The notes under the pieces were generated by a model. It searched no databases. It was given only the letters and a program-made list of their open reading frames with translations, and was not told where the DNA came from. The position numbers and the translations under genes are program-made. Below are positions 37,304 through 46,654 of a DNA stretch of 64,000 nt, piece after piece. The stretch's first letter is position 1, and each line of letters starts with the position of its first letter. Origin of the DNA: Aminobacter aminovorans (GTDB taxonomy: Bacteria > Pseudomonadota > Alphaproteobacteria > Rhizobiales > Rhizobiaceae); assembly GCF_900445235.1 (NCBI RefSeq), contig NZ_UFSM01000004.1, forward strand, positions 1-64,000, written 5' to 3'.

Positions 37304-38557
37304 ATGCCCCATATTGCCGTTATCGGCGCCGGTATCACCGGCGTCACCACTGCCTATGCCCTTCTGGAGCGCGGCTACACCGTCACTGTCGTCGATCGCC
37401 AGCGTTATGCCGCGATGGAAACGTCGTTTGCCAATGGCGGCCAGCTGTCGGCCAGCAACGCCGAGGTCTGGAACCACTGGTCGACCTTGCTCAAGGGCAT
37501 CAAGTGGATGCTGCGCAGTGATGCGCCGCTGCTGATGAACCCCCGGCCAACCTGGCACAAATATGCCTGGCTGGCTGAGTTCGTCTCAAACATCGCACAT
37601 TACCGCGACAACACGGTGGAGACGACGCGGCTGGCGATTGCCGCGCGCAAGCACCTGTTTGCGATTGCTGAGCGCGAGAACATCGACTTCGACCATGTCC
37701 GTCGCGGCATCCTCCATTTCTACTGGGACAGACCGAGTTTCCAGCACGCGCTGAAGGTCAATGCGATGCTGGTCGAGGGCGGTCTCGACCGCCGGCCGGT
37801 GACGGCTGAGGAGGTGAAGTCGATCGAGCCGACGTTGAATGGCGATTTTCATGGCGGCTTCTATACGCCGTCGGACTCGACCGGCGACATCCACAAGTTC
37901 ACCTTCGGCCTCGCCAACGCCTGCGAGCGGCGCGGTGCGCGCTTCGTCTTCGACGCCAATGTCGACCGTATCGCCCGGGATGGCATGTTCTGCATCGGCT
38001 ACACGACCGACGGTGCTGACGGCCAGCCCGACTATAGGGTCGTCGAGGCCGACGGCATCGTCATCTGCGCCGGTTCCGCCAGCCGCCATTTCGCAGCGAT
38101 GCTCGGCGACCGGGTCAATGTCTACCCGGTCAAGGGCTATTCCATCACCGTGCATCTCGACGACGAGCGCAGCCAGGCTGCTGCACCATGGGTCAGCCTG
38201 CTCGACGATCGCGCCAAGATCGTCACCAGCCGCCTTGGCGCCGGGCGCTTCCGGGTTGCCGGCACCGCCGAGTTCAACGGCATGAATCGCGACATCCGCG
38301 ATGACCGCGTCAGGCCGCTGGTCGACTGGACACGCATGCTGTTCCCGGATGTCGACACCAACAGGGTCGTGCCCTGGGCAGGTCTCAGGCCGATGATGCC
38401 GAACATGATGCCGAGGGTCGGCAAGGGCCGTCAGCCCGGCGTGTTCTACAATACCGGCCATGGTCATCTCGGCTGGACGCTGTCGGCGGCAACGGCCCAG
38501 ATGGTCGTGGAGACCATTTCGGGCGAGTTCCGCACCGACGCTGCACTTGCAGCCTGA
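37304..38557 (+). CDS. DadA-like FAD-dependent D-amino acid/glycine oxidoreductase
   Basis: A 417-residue DAO-family flavoprotein of the DadA type. The FAD motif is GAGITG at residues about 8-13, followed by ETSFANGGQLSASNAEVW, typical of D-amino acid dehydrogenase small subunit, and the C-terminal NTGHGHLGWTLSAATAQ. The glycine riboswitch directly upstream and malate synthase G directly downstream point to oxidation of glycine (or sarcosine/D-amino acids) to glyoxylate. ATG 37304 follows GCGGAGAG. Confidence 0.85.
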   Translation: MPHIAVIGAGITGVTTAYALLERGYTVTVVDRQRYAAMETSFANGGQLSASNAEVWNHWSTLLKGIKWMLRSDAPLLMNPRPTWHKYAWLAEFVSNIAHYRDNTVETTRLAIAARKHLFAIAERENIDFDHVRRGILHFYWDRPSFQHALKVNAMLVEGGLDRRPVTAEEVKSIEPTLNGDFHGGFYTPSDSTGDIHKFTFGLANACERRGARFVFDANVDRIARDGMFCIGYTTDGADGQPDYRVVEADGIVICAGSASRHFAAMLGDRVNVYPVKGYSITVHLDDERSQAAAPWVSLLDDRAKIVTSRLGAGRFRVAGTAEFNGMNRDIRDDRVRPLVDWTRMLFPDVDTNRVVPWAGLRPMMPNMMPRVGKGRQPGVFYNTGHGHLGWTLSAATAQMVVETISGEFRTDAALAA

Positions 38558-38572
38558 CCGGGAGTTATGACG

Positions 38573-40786
38573 ATGAACATGATGAACCGGATTGACGACA
38601 GTGTCTTCGTCCATGGCCTTTCTGTTGCGCGCGTGCTCCACGACTTCGTGGTCTCGGAGGCTCTGCCGGGGACGGGTGTGGATGCGGATGCGTTCTGGGA
38701 GGGTTTTGCCGCAATCGTGCATGATCTGGCGCCGAAGAACCGGGCGCTGTTGGAAAAGCGCGACGACTTCCAGCTCAAGCTCGATGCCTGGTACCGCAAG
38801 CACGGCGCCCCGCACGACATGGCCGCCTACAAGGCGTTCCTGAGCGAGATCGGTTATCTGGTCCCCGAGGGGCCAGCCTTTGCGGTGACAACCGAGAATG
38901 TCGATCCGGAGATCGCCACCGTCGCCGGGCCGCAGCTTGTCGTGCCGGTGATGAATGCGCGTTATGCGCTGAACGCCGCCAATGCGCGCTGGGGTTCGCT
39001 CTATGACGCGCTCTACGGCACCGATGCGATCCCGGATGCCGACGGCGCCGAGAAGACCAAGGGCTACAATCCCAAGCGTGGCCAAAAGGTCATTGCCTGG
39101 GCCAAGGCGTTCCTCGATCAGTCGGCACCGCTGGCTCAAGGCAGCTGGAGCGAGGTGACCGGGCTTGCGGTCGAGGGCGGCGCGCTCAAGCTTGCGACTG
39201 CGTCCGGTTCGGTTGCACTGAGCGATGCAAAACAATTCGCCGGCTATCGCGGCGAGGCAAAGAATCCAGACGCGGTGCTGCTGGTCAAGAACGGCCTGCA
39301 TGTCGAGGTGGTGGTCGACAGGGACAGTGCGATCGGCAAGACCGATCCGGCCGGTATCTCCGACATGATCCTGGAGTCCGCTCTCACCACCATCCAGGAC
39401 TGCGAGGATTCGGTTGCGGCAGTCGACGCCGAAGACAAGGTCACCGTCTACCGCAACTGGCTCGGCCTGATGAGGGGCGATCTCGCGGAAAGCTTCGACA
39501 AGGGCGGCAAGCTTGTCACCCGCAAGCTGAACGCCGACCGTTCCTACACCGGTGCCGATAGCAAGACCGTTTCGCTGCCCGGCCGCTCGTTGATGCTGGT
39601 GCGCAATGTCGGCCACCTGATGACCAATCCCGCGATCCACGACCGCGACGGCCATGAGGTGCCCGAAGGCATCATGGATGCGGCGATCACCGCGCTGATT
39701 GCGCTTCATGACGTCGGTCAGAACGGGCGTCGCATGAATTCCCGCGCCGGCTCGATGTATGTGGTCAAGCCGAAGATGCATGGTCCCGAGGAAGTTGCCT
39801 TTGCCGTCGAGATCTTCGACCGCGTCGAGCGGCTTGTCGGCATGCCGCGCAAGACCATCAAGATGGGCATCATGGACGAGGAGCGGCGCACCACGATCAA
39901 CCTCAGGGAATGCATCCGTGCCGCCAAGGAACGCGTGGTGTTCATCAACACCGGCTTCCTCGACCGCACCGGCGACGAAATCCACAGCTCGATGGAAGCC
40001 GGCCCCATGGTGCGCAAGGGCGACATGAAGCAGGCGCCATGGATCAATGCCTATGAGGCCTGGAACGTCGACACCGGGCTCGAATGCGGCCTGTCGGGCC
40101 ATGCCCAGATCGGCAAGGGCATGTGGGCGATGCCCGACCTGATGGCAGCGATGCTGGAGCAGAAGATCGCCCACCCACGCGCCGGCGCCAACACCGCCTG
40201 GGTGCCGTCGCCGACGGCAGCGACGCTTCATGCCACCCACTACCACAAGGTCGACGTGCATGCCGTCCAGGCCGAGCTGAAGAGCCGGCCCAAGGCGCGG
40301 CTCGACGACATCCTGTCGGTGCCAGTCGTCGTTCGTCCCAACTGGACGCCCGACGAGATCCAGCGTGAGCTCGACAACAATGCGCAGGGCATCCTGGGTT
40401 ATGTCGTGCGCTGGATCGACCAGGGCGTCGGCTGCTCCAAGGTTCCCGACATCAACGACATCGGGCTGATGGAAGACCGGGCCACCTTGCGCATCTCGTC
40501 CCAGCACATCGCCAACTGGCTGCGCCACGACGTCTGCTCGCACATCCAGGTGATGGATTCGCTGCAGCGCATGGCGGCGATCGTCGACCGGCAGAATGTC
40601 GGTGATCCGCTCTACAAGCCGATGGCGCCCGAGTTCGACCAGTCGACCGCCTTCCGCGCCGCCTGCGACCTCGTCTTCGAAGGCCGCGCCCAGCCCAATG
40701 GCTACACCGAACCGGTTCTCCACAAGCGCAGGCTCGAGCTCAAGGCGAAGCGCCGCATTGCGTCACAACCCAAGATTACGAATTGA
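38573..40786 (+). CDS. glcB: malate synthase G
   Basis: A 737-residue monomeric malate synthase, standard length: glyoxylate plus acetyl-CoA gives malate. Recognised by [19 protein letters not shown], the active-site region [29 protein letters not shown] and the [20 protein letters not shown] segment. ATG 38573 suits the GGGAG site better than ATG 38567. It is 15 bases after the oxidase gene, so glyoxylate can be used at once. Confidence 0.95.
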   Translation: MNMMNRIDDSVFVHGLSVARVLHDFVVSEALPGTGVDADAFWEGFAAIVHDLAPKNRALLEKRDDFQLKLDAWYRKHGAPHDMAAYKAFLSEIGYLVPEGPAFAVTTENVDPEIATVAGPQLVVPVMNARYALNAANARWGSLYDALYGTDAIPDADGAEKTKGYNPKRGQKVIAWAKAFLDQSAPLAQGSWSEVTGLAVEGGALKLATASGSVALSDAKQFAGYRGEAKNPDAVLLVKNGLHVEVVVDRDSAIGKTDPAGISDMILESALTTIQDCEDSVAAVDAEDKVTVYRNWLGLMRGDLAESFDKGGKLVTRKLNADRSYTGADSKTVSLPGRSLMLVRNVGHLMTNPAIHDRDGHEVPEGIMDAAITALIALHDVGQNGRRMNSRAGSMYVVKPKMHGPEEVAFAVEIFDRVERLVGMPRKTIKMGIMDEERRTTINLRECIRAAKERVVFINTGFLDRTGDEIHSSMEAGPMVRKGDMKQAPWINAYEAWNVDTGLECGLSGHAQIGKGMWAMPDLMAAMLEQKIAHPRAGANTAWVPSPTAATLHATHYHKVDVHAVQAELKSRPKARLDDILSVPVVVRPNWTPDEIQRELDNNAQGILGYVVRWIDQGVGCSKVPDINDIGLMEDRATLRISSQHIANWLRHDVCSHIQVMDSLQRMAAIVDRQNVGDPLYKPMAPEFDQSTAFRAACDLVFEGRAQPNGYTEPVLHKRRLELKAKRRIASQPKITN

Positions 40787-40796
40787 GGAAGCAAAC

Positions 40797-41228
40797 ATGT
40801 CCGAACTGACGCTCGCCAAGGCCAACGCCATCATCGAAGCCGCATTCGCCAAAGGATCGGACGTGAAGATGAAGCCGCTGACGGTTGCCGTGCTCGACGC
40901 CGGCGGCCATCTCAAGGCTTTCCAGAAGCAGGATGGCGCATCGATGCTGCGCTACGAGATCGCCTCGGGCAAAGCCTATGGCGCGCTCGCTGTCGGCATG
41001 GGCTCGCGCTGGCTCGACCAGACGGCGAAGGAGCGGCCGCACTTCATGGAAGGGCTCAACGCCGTCTCCGGCGGCAAGATCGTGCCGGTGCCGGGGGGCG
41101 TGCTGATCCGCGACGCGTCGGGCAAGTTGCTCGGCGCCGTCGGCATCACTGGCGACACATCGGACAATGACGAACTCGCCGCCATTTCAGGCATCGAGGC
41201 GGCAGGGCTGAAGCATCAGGCCGCGTGA
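40797..41228 (+). CDS. glcG: GlcG/HbpS family protein
   Basis: A 143-residue small protein of the GlcG/HbpS/PduO-C fold: LTLAKANAIIEAAFAKG, TVAVLDAGGHLKAFQKQDGA and VPGGVLIRD are hallmarks. Members occur in glycolate operons; the function is not established, though some bind haem or corrinoids. It is ten bases after malate synthase. ATG with GAGGAAGC upstream. Confidence 0.85.
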   Translation: MSELTLAKANAIIEAAFAKGSDVKMKPLTVAVLDAGGHLKAFQKQDGASMLRYEIASGKAYGALAVGMGSRWLDQTAKERPHFMEGLNAVSGGKIVPVPGGVLIRDASGKLLGAVGITGDTSDNDELAAISGIEAAGLKHQAA

Positions 41229-41251
41229 GTGACGGAAGCGCATTCTTCCGC

Positions 41252-41290
41252 TTGACAATTTACAGTGTGATCATAAAGTGTGATCAAACT
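41252..41290 (+). promoter_or_regulatory. operator B with -35 box, upstream of the opine-dehydrogenase-like gene
   Basis: TTGACA at 41252-41257, TGATCA at 41268 and again at 41281 (13-base step). The right half is in AGTGTGATCAAACT, one mismatch from the palindrome in operator A. Distances from TTGACA are the same as in A. Confidence 0.7.
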
Positions 41291-41391
41291 GATTGATGAC
41301 AATCAATTGGCGCGAGGAACGGGGAGGAGTACCCGTTTCGAGCATGAGGTCGTGCGGCCCAATAGCCGTACCTCGGCCCCCGGAGGAGAGA

Positions 41392-42480
41392 ATGAAAGTT
41401 GCAGTATTAGGAGCCGGCGCGGGCGGTGCAGCCTCGGTCGCAGAGTTGGTCCAGGCCGGTCATGACGTCCATTTCTGGGCGCGTTCGGCCGAAACGTTGG
41501 AGCCGCATGTCAAGCTGGGTGGTGTCGCCTATGAAGGCAAGCTCGGCGAGGGCGTGGCCAAGCCCGCGCTGATCACCACCGATCTCAAGGCGGCAATCGA
41601 TGGCGTCGATGTCGCGGTCGTCGTCCTGCCCACCTTTTCGCATTCGGCCATCGCCTCGGCGCTTGCGGCTGCCGGCTGGCCCTCGAGCAAACCCGTGGTG
41701 CTCAATCCCGGTCACACCGGTGGCGCGCTCGAATTCGCCGAGACTTTTTCGCGCACTGGCCGCGCGGCACCGCCCGTCGTCGAGTTCTCGACCCTGACCT
41801 ATGTCGCACGCAAGTACCGCCCCGATGGCGTCACCGTCTCCGGCCGCGCCAAGCAGCTCAAGGCCGCGGCGCTGAAGGGCGGCTCCGAGGTGCTGGAGAT
41901 CGCGGGAAAACTCTATCCGGGCCTTACCCCGGTTGCCGACGTGATCGCTTCCGACCTCTCCAACGTCAACATGGTCCTGCATCCGCCGGCGGCTGTCCTT
42001 GCCGCTGCCTGGGTCGAGGCGACTGGCGGCAACTTCACCTTTTACGTCGATGCGATGACCCCCGGCGTCGCCCGCGTCATGAAACAGCTCGACGACGAGC
42101 GTCTGGCGGTCGCCAGGGCCTTCGGGCATGATCTGCCCAACCTCGTCGAGGAGATGAAGCTGCTCGGTACGGTCGAGGCCGATGTCACCGACACTTCCGA
42201 CTTCCGCGCGGCGATTGCCGGCGGCGAGGCCAACAAGCGCATCAAGGGTCCGGATTCGCTCGAATACCGCTACTACAAGGAAGATTTCGGCCACGGCCTG
42301 CTGCCATTCCTCGAATTCGCCCGCATTGCCGGCGTCGACACCCCCGTGGCGCATTCTCTCTACAGCCTGGCGCAGATCGCCGTCGGCACAGACTATCGCA
42401 AGGGCGGTCGCACCGCCGAGGCGATGGGTATCGCCGGCATGTCTCGGGATCAGGTCATTCAGAAGGTGAGGGCGAAATGA
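41392..42480 (+). CDS. NAD(P)-dependent opine/octopine dehydrogenase-family protein
   Basis: A 362-residue protein: an N-terminal Rossmann domain (VAVLGAGAGGAASVAEL at residues 3-19) and a C-terminal ODH helical domain with YYKEDFGHGLLPFLEFAR. The family oxidises or makes N-(carboxyalkyl) amino acids (opines). The ATG at 41392 follows GGAGGAGAG. It heads a seven-gene run with overlaps (ODH, DpaA-like, amidohydrolase, unknown, tautomerase, fusion). Whether it acts on an opine or another imine is unknown. Confidence 0.82.
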   Translation: MKVAVLGAGAGGAASVAELVQAGHDVHFWARSAETLEPHVKLGGVAYEGKLGEGVAKPALITTDLKAAIDGVDVAVVVLPTFSHSAIASALAAAGWPSSKPVVLNPGHTGGALEFAETFSRTGRAAPPVVEFSTLTYVARKYRPDGVTVSGRAKQLKAAALKGGSEVLEIAGKLYPGLTPVADVIASDLSNVNMVLHPPAAVLAAAWVEATGGNFTFYVDAMTPGVARVMKQLDDERLAVARAFGHDLPNLVEEMKLLGTVEADVTDTSDFRAAIAGGEANKRIKGPDSLEYRYYKEDFGHGLLPFLEFARIAGVDTPVAHSLYSLAQIAVGTDYRKGGRTAEAMGIAGMSRDQVIQKVRAK

Positions 42481-43364
42481 GCTGGAACAACACAGTCATC
42501 GCCGTCGTCGCCGGCGACGCCCGCGAACAGGAGATTGCCCGCTGCGCCGTGCGCGCCGGCGCCACCGTCCGTGCTTACGGTTTTCCCTGGCCGGAGGAGG
42601 GCATCGAGGGCGTCTATCACGCCAAGGATGCCGCCGACGCGCTGAAAGGTGCCGACATCGCGCTGTTCCCGATCCCGGGCATCACCGCCGAAGGTGCGCT
42701 GTTTGCGCCAAAGTGCCCTGAAAAGATCATCCCGACGCGCGAGATGCTGGAGGGCATGCGCAAGCCGGGCCACATCATCCTCGGCTGGGGCGATGCCAAT
42801 CTGAAGGGCCATTGCGCGGAACTCGGCATCACGCTGCACGAATATGAGTGGGACGTCGACCTGATGCTGCTACGCGGCCCGGCGATCGTCGAGGGCGTGC
42901 TCAAGGTGATCATCGAGAACACTGAGATTACCATCCACAAGTCCAACATCTGCCTTGTCGGGCAGGGCACCATCGGCTCGCTGTTGACCAACACGCTGGT
43001 GGCGCTCGGCGCCCATGTCCATGTCGCGGCGCGCAACCCGGTGCAGCGCGCGGCTGCTTATGCGGCGGGTGCTGAATCGCTGACGCTCGAACAATTGCCT
43101 GAATACCTGCCGAAGATGGATATCGTTATCGGCAGCGTGCCGAAGCGGCTGCTTGATCGCGACCAGCTCAAGCTGCTGCCCAAGCATGCGCTGCTGGTCG
43201 ACGTCGCGGCCCCGCCCGGCACCATCGACAGGGAGGCTGCAGCCGAACTCGGGATGAAGGCGATCTGGGCACGAGGCATGGGCGCACGCGCGCCGATCAC
43301 CGTCGGCCGCAGTCAGTGGAGCGGCATCTCAAGACGCATCGAAGGCATATTGGAGCAGAAGTGA
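42477..43364 (+). CDS. dipicolinate synthase subunit A-like NAD(P)-binding protein
   Basis: A 295-residue protein with the two-part architecture of DpaA/SpoVFA: N-terminal VAGDAREQEIARCAVRAGA, the linking PAIVEGVLKVIIENTEITIH, a Rossmann motif GQGTIG at about residue 162, and LLVDVAAPPGTID near the end. DpaA makes dipicolinate in spore formers; this organism type does not sporulate and no dpaB partner is present. It is coupled to the opine-dehydrogenase gene (ATGA overlap), so it probably oxidises a related cyclic amino acid or imine (inference). Confidence 0.75.
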   Translation: MSWNNTVIAVVAGDAREQEIARCAVRAGATVRAYGFPWPEEGIEGVYHAKDAADALKGADIALFPIPGITAEGALFAPKCPEKIIPTREMLEGMRKPGHIILGWGDANLKGHCAELGITLHEYEWDVDLMLLRGPAIVEGVLKVIIENTEITIHKSNICLVGQGTIGSLLTNTLVALGAHVHVAARNPVQRAAAYAAGAESLTLEQLPEYLPKMDIVIGSVPKRLLDRDQLKLLPKHALLVDVAAPPGTIDREAAAELGMKAIWARGMGARAPITVGRSQWSGISRRIEGILEQK

Positions 43365-44710
43365 TGAAGGCGGATCTGGTCATCAAGAACGCGCGGGTGG
43401 TTCGCCACGACGGCGAATTCCACGGCGGCGTCGCGGTCAAGGACGGCAAGATCGTGCTGACCGGCGCCGACGAGGTGCTGCCGGACGCGACCCGTACCAT
43501 CGACGCCGAGGGCCGGGTTCTGATGCCCGGCCTGATCGACCCGCACTGCCATCTCGGCGTGAAGTTTCCCTATCCCGAGGACATGCGGACCGAGACGGCG
43601 GCCGCGGCTTCGGGCGGCGTCACCACGGCGCTGCTCTACATCCGCAATCTCAAGGAATCCTATCTGCCGTTCTACGAGGAGCGGAAGGCGCTGGGCGAGG
43701 AGAACTCGGTCATCGACTTCGGCTTTCACTTCGGCATCCAGCGCGAGGAGCACATTGCCGAGATCCCCGAGATCGTCGCAAAGACCGGCGTGAAGTCGTT
43801 CAAGTGCTATTTCGGCTACGAGCCCGACAATCCGATCGGCATCGTGCCGGCGACGGACGGCTGGGTCTACGCGGCAATGCGCATCCTGTCGAAGATCCCC
43901 GGCGGCGTCATCAACGTCCATTGCGAGAACACCCAGATCGCCTCGTGGATCAAGAAGGAGATCGCCGCGACCGGACGCCAGGACCTCGGCGCCTATACAG
44001 AATCGCGCCCGGCCTTCTGCGAGGTCGAGACGATCAGGCGTATGATCTTCCTGGCCGAGAAGACCGGCTGCTCGCTGCATCTGGTGCATACGTCGGTCGG
44101 CATGGGCCCGGTGCTGGCAGCCGAGGCGCAGGCGCGCGGCGTCCACGTCACTGTCGAGACATGCCCGCATTACCTGACGCGCACCTGCTATGACGACGAT
44201 CTGGACATGCGCGCCAAGATCTCGCCGCCGCTGCGCGACCGCAACGAACTCGAAGGCCTGTGGGCCGGCATGCTCAACGGCTCGGTCTACAGCCTCGGCA
44301 CCGACCACGTGCCGTTCCTGCCCAAGAAGCTCGAGGATTTGTGGACGGAATTCCCCGGCGTCGTCAGCTTCCCGTGGGAGCTGTCGCTGATGCTGCATTT
44401 CGGCGTGCACCAGCGTGGGCTGCCGCTCAGCCGTCTGGTCGAGCTCAATTCATTCAATCCGGCGCGGCGCTTCGGCCTTTGGCCGCGCAAGGGCCATATC
44501 GACGTCGGCTTTGACGCCGATCTCGTGCTGGTCGACCTCGACGAGGAGCGTTCGGTTACCCACACCGGCAAGGGCACCTGCATCTATGAAGGCTGGAAGC
44601 TCAAGGGGTGGCCGGTGATGACGATCGCTCGCGGCGACGTGGTCTACGAAAACGGCGTGGTCGCCGAAAGCCATTACGGCCGCGGCCGCTGCGTGACAGT
44701 GCCGTCATGA
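43364..44710 (+). CDS. hydantoinase/dihydroorotase-like cyclic amidohydrolase
   Basis: A 448-residue amidohydrolase. Ligands: H61 and H63 (DPHCHLG), probable carbamylated K147 (SFKCYFGY), His in NVHCENTQ, His in LVHTSVG, and Asp in GTDHVPF. This set is typical of dihydropyrimidinase, hydantoinase and allantoinase. It opens a cyclic amide ring; the substrate is not evident. Its ATG shares a base with the preceding stop, and its end overlaps the next start. Confidence 0.88.
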   Translation: MKADLVIKNARVVRHDGEFHGGVAVKDGKIVLTGADEVLPDATRTIDAEGRVLMPGLIDPHCHLGVKFPYPEDMRTETAAAASGGVTTALLYIRNLKESYLPFYEERKALGEENSVIDFGFHFGIQREEHIAEIPEIVAKTGVKSFKCYFGYEPDNPIGIVPATDGWVYAAMRILSKIPGGVINVHCENTQIASWIKKEIAATGRQDLGAYTESRPAFCEVETIRRMIFLAEKTGCSLHLVHTSVGMGPVLAAEAQARGVHVTVETCPHYLTRTCYDDDLDMRAKISPPLRDRNELEGLWAGMLNGSVYSLGTDHVPFLPKKLEDLWTEFPGVVSFPWELSLMLHFGVHQRGLPLSRLVELNSFNPARRFGLWPRKGHIDVGFDADLVLVDLDEERSVTHTGKGTCIYEGWKLKGWPVMTIARGDVVYENGVVAESHYGRGRCVTVPS

Positions 44711-45390
44711 CCTCAGAGGTCTCCGATCATCTCGACCTGGCTGGTCGTATTTCGCTGACACCGGCGCGTCTGCCGGTACGCGAGGCGGTGGCCAGGATCG
44801 TCGCCGGCAAGGCGACGATCCGCCAGGAGAGGCTGTCGGGGATCCACAATCCATGGGGCCACTGCATCGGCCTGACCGATCCGTGGAGCTTTCTCGACCT
44901 GTGCGAGAGCGATGTCGTGATCGATGCCGCGAAGAAGGTCATCGGGCCCGATGTCATCCTCTGGGACAGCGAGCTTTTTCCCGAGGCAGGCCGCTATGGT
45001 GAGTTTGTCGCCGAGGGCGGCGAAGGCCGCTATTGGCCGGTGACGCCGCTGGCAGGCGTCGTGGTGCTGGTGGCCGTCGGCAGGGAAGAGCTGGAGGCGA
45101 AAGCCATTGGGCTGGGGGAGATCGATCCTGATGCACTTAGCGGTTTCGAGGCGTCGGAACCACTCTTCGTCGTCAGGCTGATGCCGGCGACGAGCCGGTT
45201 TGACCGCGATACGAACCATCCGGCCAACCGTGCCTGCATGGAAGAGCAGGTGCTGGTCAATTACTCGAACCGCCCGCTGTGGCTGCTCTCGGGCACCGAC
45301 CGGGCCAACAACGATCTGGTTTCGGGCTTTGCGCCGGCCGTGCCCGTATGGGCCTCCGGCGCGATGCCCAGCGAAAGAGAGGAGAAATAA
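44707..45390 (+). CDS. unrecognised protein of the operator-B operon
   Basis: A 227-residue soluble protein that I do not recognise. Visible features: SGIHNPWGHCIGLTDPWSF, GPDVILWDSELFPEAGRYG and VNYSNRPLWLLSGTDRANN. The middle part weakly recalls phytanoyl-CoA dioxygenase-like proteins, but a clear His-x-Asp...His iron site is not evident. It overlaps the amidohydrolase gene by four bases and precedes a tautomerase by one base, so it is very likely expressed and part of the same pathway. Confidence 0.7.
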   Translation: MTSEVSDHLDLAGRISLTPARLPVREAVARIVAGKATIRQERLSGIHNPWGHCIGLTDPWSFLDLCESDVVIDAAKKVIGPDVILWDSELFPEAGRYGEFVAEGGEGRYWPVTPLAGVVVLVAVGREELEAKAIGLGEIDPDALSGFEASEPLFVVRLMPATSRFDRDTNHPANRACMEEQVLVNYSNRPLWLLSGTDRANNDLVSGFAPAVPVWASGAMPSEREEK

Positions 45391-45391
45391 C

Positions 45392-45589
45392 ATGCCGTTC
45401 GTCGTCGTAGAGATGTGGGAGGGGCGCACTGTCGAGCAGAAGCGCAACCTCGTGAAAGCCATTACCAAGGCCATGGTCGAGGAAGCCGCCTGCAAGCCTG
45501 ATCACCTGCATGTGGTGATCCATGAGACGCCCAAGGACAGCTGGGGTCGCGGCGGCGTGCTCGGCATCGACATGGTGGAGCACAAGTGA
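45392..45589 (+). CDS. 4-oxalocrotonate tautomerase-family protein
   Basis: A 65-residue tautomerase: after Met removal it begins with Pro1, the catalytic base (MPFVVVEMWEGRT), and has a helix TVEQKRNLVKAITKAMV and a strand HVVIHETPKDSWGRGG. Such enzymes interconvert keto and enol forms of dicarboxylates or dehalogenate. RBS GAGAGGAG. Its stop overlaps the next ATG (TGATG). Confidence 0.9.
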   Translation: MPFVVVEMWEGRTVEQKRNLVKAITKAMVEEAACKPDHLHVVIHETPKDSWGRGGVLGIDMVEHK

Positions 45590-46578
45590 TGGCGCTCGAC
45601 GTTCTCGATTATCGCAAGTCGGCACTGCTGGTCATCGACCTGCAGAACGCCTTCATCCACGAAAAGGGCACACTCGGTGTTTCCGGCGTCGACACCAAGC
45701 GCCTGTCGGCGATCGTGCCGCCGCTGGCCAAGCTGATCAAGCGCTGCCAGGACACCGGCATCCCGGTCATCTGGACGATGCAGGAGCACTTCGCGGTCGA
45801 CCAGAACCGCGCTAAGAAGAAGCTGCTCGGCCATACAGCGCGCCGCAAGCAGGTGTCGGCGCTGGCCGGCAGCTGGGACGAGCAGATCATCGACGAGCTG
45901 AAGCCGCTGGCCGATTTCGATCCGGCCTTCGTCATCCGCAAGCACCGCTTCGGCGCCTTCTACGAGACGCGCCTCGAAATGATGCTGAAGATGCTCGGCA
46001 CCCAGCACCTGTTTGTCACCGGTGCGACCACCAACGCCTGCGTCGAGACCTCGATCCGCGAGGCCTATCTGCGTGACCTCGACGTCATTGCCGTCGATGA
46101 CTGCGTGTCGGGCGTCAATGCCGAATGGGAAGCCACTGCCAAGCAGGTCTGGAAGCAGTATTTCTGCGAGATCGCCCACTCGTCCGAGGTCCTCGACTGG
46201 ATCGGCGAGCAGGTCAAGCCGCGTGTCACAAACTATGGCCACCAGCTGATCATGGTCAACGATATCGACACGTCGGTCGCCTTCTACACCAACCAGCTCG
46301 GCTTCACGATCCGTCCAGCCAAGCCGCTGGCCGACGGCCGTCCGTTCACGGCCTTCCACCAGGGCATTGCGCTGATCCACGGCAAGGCTTCGGACCACCG
46401 CCAGCTCGATCACATCGCCTTCGAGGTCAACGATGTGCGCGCCATGGATGCCAGGCTGAAGAAGGCCGGGGTCAAGTACTACACCGACCTGCATGATGGG
46501 CCCTATGGCCTGACCATCTACATCGCCGACCCCGACGGCACCAAGGTCGAGCTCTACCAGGTCGGCGCCTCGGCCTGA
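45589..46578 (+). CDS. fusion of isochorismatase-family cysteine hydrolase and glyoxalase (VOC) domain
   Basis: A 329-residue two-domain protein. Residues 1 to about 208 form an isochorismatase-like hydrolase with the triad D17 (VIDLQN), K118 (IRKHRFGAF) and C151 (TTNACVETS); these enzymes include N-carbamoylsarcosine amidase, maleamate amidase and ureidoacrylate amidohydrolase. Residues about 215-325 form a VOC domain with possible ligands H219, H276 and E322. Both domains look intact. I do not recall this pair as a standard architecture. It ends the operon, with a terminator after it. Confidence 0.88.
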   Translation: MALDVLDYRKSALLVIDLQNAFIHEKGTLGVSGVDTKRLSAIVPPLAKLIKRCQDTGIPVIWTMQEHFAVDQNRAKKKLLGHTARRKQVSALAGSWDEQIIDELKPLADFDPAFVIRKHRFGAFYETRLEMMLKMLGTQHLFVTGATTNACVETSIREAYLRDLDVIAVDDCVSGVNAEWEATAKQVWKQYFCEIAHSSEVLDWIGEQVKPRVTNYGHQLIMVNDIDTSVAFYTNQLGFTIRPAKPLADGRPFTAFHQGIALIHGKASDHRQLDHIAFEVNDVRAMDARLKKAGVKYYTDLHDGPYGLTIYIADPDGTKVELYQVGASA

Positions 46579-46600
46579 TCCGCTCGTGTATACTGATGTA

Positions 46601-46632
46601 AAAAGGCCGCCGGATTTCGGCGGCCTTTTTCT
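46601..46632 (+). terminator. intrinsic terminator of the operator-B operon
   Basis: AAGGCCGCC pairs with GGCGGCCTT across the short loop GGATTTC, and a run of T follows (CCTTTTTCTT). Because A residues precede the stem (AAAAAGG), it may also act for the converging minus-strand gene. Confidence 0.9.
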
Positions 46633-46654
46633 TGGTCGCTGACGTCGTCCCGGC

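Noticed and set aside
37586-40723. A 1045-residue open frame on the minus strand.
   Set aside because: It is the antisense shadow of malate synthase G and the flavin oxidase; its composition is His/Asp/Gly-rich shadow sequence without a family motif.
42477-43364. True dipicolinate synthesis for spores.
   Set aside because: No dpaB or sporulation gene and the host type does not sporulate; only the fold and architecture are shared.
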